NCBI GenBank assembly: GCA_900314715.1 | Contig: OMWI01000018.1 | Coordinates: 1-60,799 of the forward strand | Reading direction: 5' to 3' | DNA length: 60,799 bases | DNA from: an uncultured Prevotellaceae bacterium | GTDB taxonomy: Bacteria; Bacteroidota; Bacteroidia; Bacteroidales; Bacteroidaceae | In this document: positions 56,601-60,799 of the stretch, in pieces | Numbering within the stretch: the first letter of the stretch is position 1 | Layout: every line of letters begins with the position of its first letter | Translations under genes and position numbers: made by a program | The notes under the pieces: model-generated | The model's input: only the letters and a program-made list of their open reading frames with translations | What the model was told of the DNA's origin: nothing | Databases searched by the model: none

Positions 56601-59600
56601 CACAATTACAGGAGTACCGCACGACCAACCTGCTCGCTTCAAGGTGACATTCCTCAACGAGAGCGAGAAGCCATCGGCAGCCAAGGAAGACTTCCTTCTC
56701 TACTTAGTAGACGGAAGCAATCCGCATGGTGCCAAGATTTACCTAAATGGCGAGCCCTTGACGGGTGAGAATACCACCATCAGAATCCTCAAGCCGACAC
56801 TCAAGACGGAAGCCGTATTGGAAGTATATAGAGGTGAAGGATTTGACTTTGAAAACTTGAAGATTGGTTTGCGCATTCCTGGAGACATGTTCAATTCGTA
56901 TGAAGCTGAGTTCTCCGCTCACTTTATCCCCATCGCTGGCGACATTGCCATTACCGTGCCTGGCGACAAGTGGATTATGAACACCGATGCCCAGCAAGAC
57001 AAGCGCGGATATTACATGCCCGTGGTCATCAGCGGATTCAACAAGACACAACCCAACTTCGACCACATCGAACTGCAATACAAGGAAGCGAACCGTGGCG
57101 ATGACTATTGGACAAATCTCTGTTCTTACTATGCCGACTCTACCTATTACAAGGCAGCAAGTGGCACGAGGGAAATGATTCCCGAAAATGGCTACATCAA
57201 TGCGAAATTCTATGGTGAAGGCAATATCATTGAAAAGTCATACGACCTTCGCGCCGTAATCTTCTGTCGAAACGGAAACAACTTCATCACTAATGAGTCG
57301 AAGGTGCTCAACGGAATCAAGGACACTCGTCGGCCGATGATTTTCGGCACTCCCGAGCCTAAGGACGGTATCTTGGGAACAGGCGACAATATCGTGTTCA
57401 ACTTCTCCGAAAACATAGAACACAACTACCTGAGCGACGTGAATAACTTCGAGGTGACTGGCGAGACCAACGAATTGAACGTGCAAGAACAAACGGCATT
57501 GCTATTCCGTTATGAAAGCTATGCGGAAACGGAAGCCAAACGCAACTTTGCGGACAAGAGCGTCACCATTGATCTCATGATTAAGCCCGATGCAACGAAA
57601 AGGGACATGCCGCTCTTCTCTCATGGCACGGACGGAAATAAATTGCAATTCTGGCTCAAAGACAATTATAAGTTGGCGGCGATTATCAACAACAAATATT
57701 TCGAGAGTAATCGAGAAATTTATCACGACGGATACCAACACGTTGCCTTGATATTGGACATCGAGAATAACAAAGTGTTGTTCTATAACGACTCCATTAT
57801 CGGGAGCGAGGAAGGCGTTGTCTATAAGGGTTATGGTCCGCTCATCTTCGGAGCTACCAACGAAGTGAATGTCAGCCAGCGCCAATTCTTCCAAGGACGA
57901 ATGTTGGAAGCTCGCATCTGGTATCGCAACATGGAGAGTCATCTCAACACTTACGGCAACCAACAATTGACGGGCTACGAAATGGGATTGGTAGATTATT
58001 ACCCGATGAACGAAGGAAAGGGCAATTACATCAACGACAAGGCTCAAGGTGCACGCGCCCAACTATACGGTGCATCATGGGCTGTGCCAGAAGGAATGTC
58101 GTTGAAATTGAACAAGAACGAAGACAAGGACGTAAAGGGAATGCAGATTGATTCCAAGTTTATGAGTCGTAGTTCAGAGGATGACTACACGTTGATGTTC
58201 TGGTTCAAGACCGACGCTAACGGTCGTGGAACCATGTTGAGCAACGGTGCGGGTCAGACCACCGATGCACTTGCCAAGGACAAATTCTTCATCGGTTTCG
58301 AAGGCAAAGACCTGAAATACCGTACAAACGGCATGGAGGTGAAACTCGGTGAGTGGAGCGATGGAGGTTGGCACCATTATGCGATGACCGTGAACTGTTC
58401 GCACAAGGTGGCAAACATCTATATCGACAACGAATTGCGCGCATCGTTCGCCACAGACACGTTGGGCGGTATGGCTGGCGACTACTTCTACCTTGGAAAC
58501 ATGGTATGGAAGAAAGCTGGCGACTTGAAACTCTATCAGCAAAATGCCTTCTCGGGCAACATTGACGAAATATGCCTGTTCCAGCAAGCATTGCCACCAT
58601 TGCTTATCAAGAGATATAGTACCAAGAGTCCGAGCGGAGGCGAGAAGGGATTGATAACCTATCTCGGTTTCAATCACCAAGAATGGAAGAAAGACGGTGA
58701 CCTTGTGATGAGTCCATTCGTATTGAACCAAGTAATCAAGAAGGATATGAACGGCAATCCTACGGAAGACCACGACACGGTGTTTGTAGATAGCTACAGC
58801 TACGTGATGGACCATGTTGACCAAACCCTTGGCGCTCCCGTTCAACCCAATCAAAACTTGAAGAAATTAAATTTCAGTTTCGTGGGTAAGGACAACCAAT
58901 TAATGGTGAATATCGATGAGCAAAACTCACGCATCAACAAGCGTAATCTCTATGTGACGGTGATAGACATTCCCGACTTGAACGGCAACTATATGGCTTC
59001 GCCAGCTACAGTGGAGTATTTCGTAGATAGAAACGAACTGCGTTGGGAAACCAAGAGCATACAGAAAGAATTCTACGATTATGGCGCTTCGTATACGTCA
59101 GACGGAACGTTCAGCGTGAAGATATTCAACAATAGCGGTTCTATCCACACTTATACCATCGACGGACTCCCACGTTGTCTTACCGTTGACAAGAAAACTG
59201 ACATCATAGAACCATTAGGCGAACGAATGCTCACGTTCACCGTAGATGCGAACATAAATGTGGGAGATTATGATGAAATCATCTACTTGACCGACGAAGA
59301 CGGCCTTTCAGAACCATTGTCGCTCCTTGTGAACAAGATTGGCGAAGAACCTGATTGGTACGTCGCCGATAGTCTGAAGCTTATGTCCATGAACATTGTG
59401 GCGCGTGTGAAGATTGATGAAACCATCATAACCGATCCCGAGGACATCGTTGCCGCATTCGACAATACTGGTCGTTGCATGGGTACAGCCAAAATCGACT
59501 ATAATCCTGAGACAGGACAAAGTTTGCTCTTCATGACCGTATTCGACAATGAAGATGACAAGAAGATGCTAACCTTCAAGTTGTGGCATCGTCAGACAGG

Positions 59601-60087
59601 TAAGATTATGTTGTTGGATACCGATAATCCTATCGAGTTCACACCAAGCGGAATCGTGGGTTCTATCACCAATCCAATCATCATGACGGCTGGCAACCTC
59701 TTGGCTCAGAGATTATCTCTCCACCCAGGTTGGAACTGGATTTCGTTCAATATCTACAACGAATTGTTCGACCACGAAGTGAACGAGCTATTGAAGCAAT
59801 ATAAATGGAAGCAGGGAGACATTCTCACCGATGACTCTCACGACATCACATTGGTGTACAACGAAAAGATGAAGAAATGGCTCTCCAACAACAACGACGA
59901 CGAGAAGATATATATATCGAACGCAAGGAGCTATAAGATGTTTGTCCACGACTATACCAGCATGGAAATCACTGGATACATCTTAGACCAAAAGCCCGAC
60001 CGTACCATTACCGTGAGCGATGGTTGGAACAACATTGGCTATACGCCGATGATTAACCTACCTGTAACCACCGCCCTAACCGAGTAA
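53536..60087 (+). CDS. giant surface protein, middle segment
   Basis: About 2,184 codons, beginning at MMYNGTSIPVKDARI where ancestral homology resumes; the open frame upstream to 53467 is noise. It is beta-rich. Two LamG/concanavalin-like domains occur in tandem (AETEAKRNFADKSVTIDLMI... and SEDDYTLMFWFKTD...GGWHHYAM), and near the end a WNWISFNIYNELF-type module. It has no signal peptide of its own, so it is probably not exported unless the frame is restored. Confidence 0.6.
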   Translation: MMYNGTSIPVKDARIRYCYNKDVTKGEKVADDEWHEARTSAGAIQTDFEGNFSMYVLGGPMSFQVYKPDHTFYQDGYYYNDFTQNKSGIYFYDDTKVKLIGRVTGGKVQGDLPLGNSLSNNNLGDSLQIMMTLEGDNTSYLVFDNTQRSLSERDTVFKHKSYDDKYTYQTRMLTTRHNILIWPDVQTGEYEVMLPPVKWKIQRISAQGYPTLFQDGKVSEVIDLTDSITLHKDIIQGEWSTRQGKKLNEVTVEYNAIYNRIYQAPISLDYKQVGFDEFDYFGDRTYIATDLAGNKVTVPLAYQTKKPNWLGTSKDSMEVHYTFGYPVFNLDRSYPIKITAGEKYYYNNNPNSDVVDIVAVSGVPVTIRNGLAAKGTFNATLHETTDSLDENGEAFYILQAAQQPAIATGEQAVRIVEFSMNLDGVTYVADPLKAYVLDQYSKPGAQNYMSINHPVLVDILRDPPGGGSSAKLSKGSTLKLSYQMDMAWKAGTSINFSVGSGMNSFIGTVVGPLGLMAQTGVINQAKTDFNTSIDLIFSGSGQRAFTYTMTASEDITTDGGETMRGADADVYIGVETNLFVKPAVAVRAIPDGMFKKLGGQLKAGRLIEIATGVVGDSTYHLVRDEVLSYGQKLVSNFAHSQKYILNQLVPGLAKQCQSLMFTGTYGEAKTQANRTGKRVYLSLRSTTSDEKFGLLNVDKNGDYIYNSDGSNGQNYTTMDGDYNYLIVLPDRDDDTNTNDDVLNFAESMYHWLNMIARNEKEKLEATDLVEHFEFDGGTTKTYSEEFTADYTTMNSYNWMGTSTTHDYFDQGPNSSGGSGMGVVAFLGPTIAKTLELVINSTVGKQLSANNVEMGAVLPNQNLQECKLEFVGTRIGIGFTPVLNYGLTPKQSEYNKYNRKESYTLKIDKSSNLIVDVYRTNLESSRDSLSKYYNGYDTSGIFVENDFLNTVDNVKYFLERGVGHVNLVRDNWKAPTSFVYRTRGGATLRPWEDERKTMVYQPGTVLDVRTTRIEKPIIKFEQPTITGVPHDQPARFKVTFLNESEKPSAAKEDFLLYLVDGSNPHGAKIYLNGEPLTGENTTIRILKPTLKTEAVLEVYRGEGFDFENLKIGLRIPGDMFNSYEAEFSAHFIPIAGDIAITVPGDKWIMNTDAQQDKRGYYMPVVISGFNKTQPNFDHIELQYKEANRGDDYWTNLCSYYADSTYYKAASGTREMIPENGYINAKFYGEGNIIEKSYDLRAVIFCRNGNNFITNESKVLNGIKDTRRPMIFGTPEPKDGILGTGDNIVFNFSENIEHNYLSDVNNFEVTGETNELNVQEQTALLFRYESYAETEAKRNFADKSVTIDLMIKPDATKRDMPLFSHGTDGNKLQFWLKDNYKLAAIINNKYFESNREIYHDGYQHVALILDIENNKVLFYNDSIIGSEEGVVYKGYGPLIFGATNEVNVSQRQFFQGRMLEARIWYRNMESHLNTYGNQQLTGYEMGLVDYYPMNEGKGNYINDKAQGARAQLYGASWAVPEGMSLKLNKNEDKDVKGMQIDSKFMSRSSEDDYTLMFWFKTDANGRGTMLSNGAGQTTDALAKDKFFIGFEGKDLKYRTNGMEVKLGEWSDGGWHHYAMTVNCSHKVANIYIDNELRASFATDTLGGMAGDYFYLGNMVWKKAGDLKLYQQNAFSGNIDEICLFQQALPPLLIKRYSTKSPSGGEKGLITYLGFNHQEWKKDGDLVMSPFVLNQVIKKDMNGNPTEDHDTVFVDSYSYVMDHVDQTLGAPVQPNQNLKKLNFSFVGKDNQLMVNIDEQNSRINKRNLYVTVIDIPDLNGNYMASPATVEYFVDRNELRWETKSIQKEFYDYGASYTSDGTFSVKIFNNSGSIHTYTIDGLPRCLTVDKKTDIIEPLGERMLTFTVDANINVGDYDEIIYLTDEDGLSEPLSLLVNKIGEEPDWYVADSLKLMSMNIVARVKIDETIITDPEDIVAAFDNTGRCMGTAKIDYNPETGQSLLFMTVFDNEDDKKMLTFKLWHRQTGKIMLLDTDNPIEFTPSGIVGSITNPIIMTAGNLLAQRLSLHPGWNWISFNIYNELFDHEVNELLKQYKWKQGDILTDDSHDITLVYNEKMKKWLSNNNDDEKIYISNARSYKMFVHDYTSMEITGYILDQKPDRTITVSDGWNNIGYTPMINLPVTTALTE

Positions 60088-60111
60088 AGTAATGATGCGG
60101 TAGACGGTGAT

Positions 60112-60738
60112 TTGGTGAAGTGTAGGGAATTGTTCGCCATGTACTCAAAAACGGGCAACTCAGGCACGTGGATGGGAACGCTCAAGTATATGCGACCAGG
60201 CGAAGGCTACATGCTCCATAGGAAAAGCAAGGGTAAAGTGACGTTTACCTATCCGTTCTACGAGTCGGGAAGCACATACTTTGAAAACATGGCACCAAAA
60301 CCATCTCAAGTTCCGCAATATGCTTCTACCATGTCGATGGTAGCCGTTGCAGATGGTGTAGAACTTGAAGAAGGCGACAAGCTAGTTGCTCTCAGCGGTG
60401 GTGAGATTCGTGGTGAAGCCATGAGCATCGACTCTGTATTCTACATGAGCATTGCTGGCGACCAAAAGGCTCCTCTCGCATTCGCCATCGAGCGCGAAGG
60501 GGAAATCATCGCTGCAACAGGTGAAATCATGATGTACAAGGTTGATGACATCAGTGGTTCACCCGATGAACCTACTCACATTATCTTCGTACGCAACGAT
60601 ATCCCACAACATGGTTGGTACACCGTACAAGGCTATAAGCTCAATGGCAAACCCAGTAGAAAGGGTATATATATTTATAATGGTAAAAAACAAGTAATCA
60701 AAGCAGGATTCAAATTAATAACGCAACGAATGTGTTAA
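60112..60738 (+). CDS. giant surface protein, C-terminal segment after the stop codon
   Basis: About 208 codons in the same frame as the segment before the TAA; a TTG is the first possible start. It holds the last beta domain and the end KPSRKGIYIYNGKKQVIK, typical of Prevotella proteins with a C-terminal sorting domain (probably type IX secretion), plus an unusual tail of 11 residues. Unlikely to be an independent gene. Confidence 0.5.
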   Translation: MVKCRELFAMYSKTGNSGTWMGTLKYMRPGEGYMLHRKSKGKVTFTYPFYESGSTYFENMAPKPSQVPQYASTMSMVAVADGVELEEGDKLVALSGGEIRGEAMSIDSVFYMSIAGDQKAPLAFAIEREGEIIAATGEIMMYKVDDISGSPDEPTHIIFVRNDIPQHGWYTVQGYKLNGKPSRKGIYIYNGKKQVIKAGFKLITQRMC

Positions 60739-60767
60739 AGAAGTAAGTGAGCAAGGAGCATGAAAAA

Positions 60768-60798
60768 GGGACGAAAATCCCGCTGGCTCTTTCGTCCC
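60768..60798 (+). terminator. terminator after the giant gene
   Basis: 9-bp stem GGGACGAAA/TTTCGTCCC (60768-60776 with 60790-60798). The window ends one base later, so a T-run cannot be checked. Confidence 0.65.
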
Positions 60799-60799
60799 C

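Larger units (their letters stand above)
50784..60738 (+). pseudogene. giant modular surface protein gene, disrupted by frameshift and stop codon
   Basis: One ancestral gene of about 3,300 codons can be read across three segments. A +1 shift (one extra or two missing bases) occurs at about 53535-53541, where GGTAAT is followed by ATGATGTAC. An in-frame TAA stands at 60085-60087, after which the same frame continues to 60738. Modules: signal peptide, FN3-like, discoidin-like, CarboxypepD_reg-like, a long beta-rich middle, two LamG-like domains near 57.5-58.6 kb, and a C terminus of the KGIYIYNGKKQVIK type often seen in Prevotella secreted proteins. Base composition and codon use stay gene-like on both sides of each lesion, so they are recent, or are assembly errors. 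A terminator follows at 60768-60798. Confidence 0.75.

Overview
The window looks like a chromosomal segment of a Bacteroidales bacterium, most likely Prevotella or a close relative. Nearly every transcription unit starts with the Bacteroidota -7 box TAnnTTTG, Shine-Dalgarno sites are weak, SecD and SecF are fused, many Sec signal peptides end in A-x-A/Q, and the genes are typical of pectin- and glycan-degrading gut or oral Bacteroidales. No transposase, integrase, phage gene or CRISPR array was seen.

Layout. 1-830: RNA genes on the minus strand: a structured 6S-sized RNA candidate, a degenerate tRNA-Ser(GCT), and tRNA-Asn beside possible integrase arm-site repeats. 956-6471: an S41 processing protease, then a minus-strand operon of a dynamin-like GTPase, a DUF697-like membrane protein and a YqiA-like hydrolase. 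6602-16882: pectin and glycan catabolism (GH105, CE8 pectin esterase, GH2, GH51, GH20). 16890-25707: an envelope block with a phosphoethanolamine transferase-like protein, two acyltransferases, a UbiA phosphoribosyl-polyprenol synthase-like enzyme, a HAD phosphatase, GtrA and two paralogous polytopic proteins. 25858-32090 (minus): a dockerin/Ig/FISUMP surface protein with a variable-region-like 3' end, a palindrome-rich intergenic region, and an esterase behind a TonB-dependent barrel. 32214-39158: a duplicated membrane protein, tRNA-Arg(CCT), SecDF, an EEP-family protein and a rhomboid protease. 39364-42933: HU, KduD/KduI (the uronate steps below pectin breakdown), and a LuxR-type response regulator. 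42993-50458 (minus): a nine-gene sulfur operon. 50784-60738: a giant modular surface protein broken by a frameshift and a stop codon.

The most striking system is the sulfur operon. In transcription order it encodes a ThiS-like carrier ending GGGC, a ThiF/MoeB-like activating enzyme, a JAMM protease, a cysteine synthase, a DsrE-like protein, TusA, a family 2 encapsulin shell carrying an inserted cyclic-nucleotide-binding-like domain, a SufS-type cysteine desulfurase with an N-terminal extension (probable cargo), and an O-acetylhomoserine sulfhydrylase. Read together it suggests a sulfur-storing protein compartment wired to a thiocarboxylate route for making cysteine and/or homocysteine.

A second theme is a set of large intergenic inverted repeats (25735-25823, 27046-27260, 27393-27452, 27469-27572, 33802-33959, 41747-41963). 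Several have arms built from short tandem repeats and nest smaller palindromes inside. The arm sequences are unrelated between loci although the architecture is shared. I know of no named family that matches.
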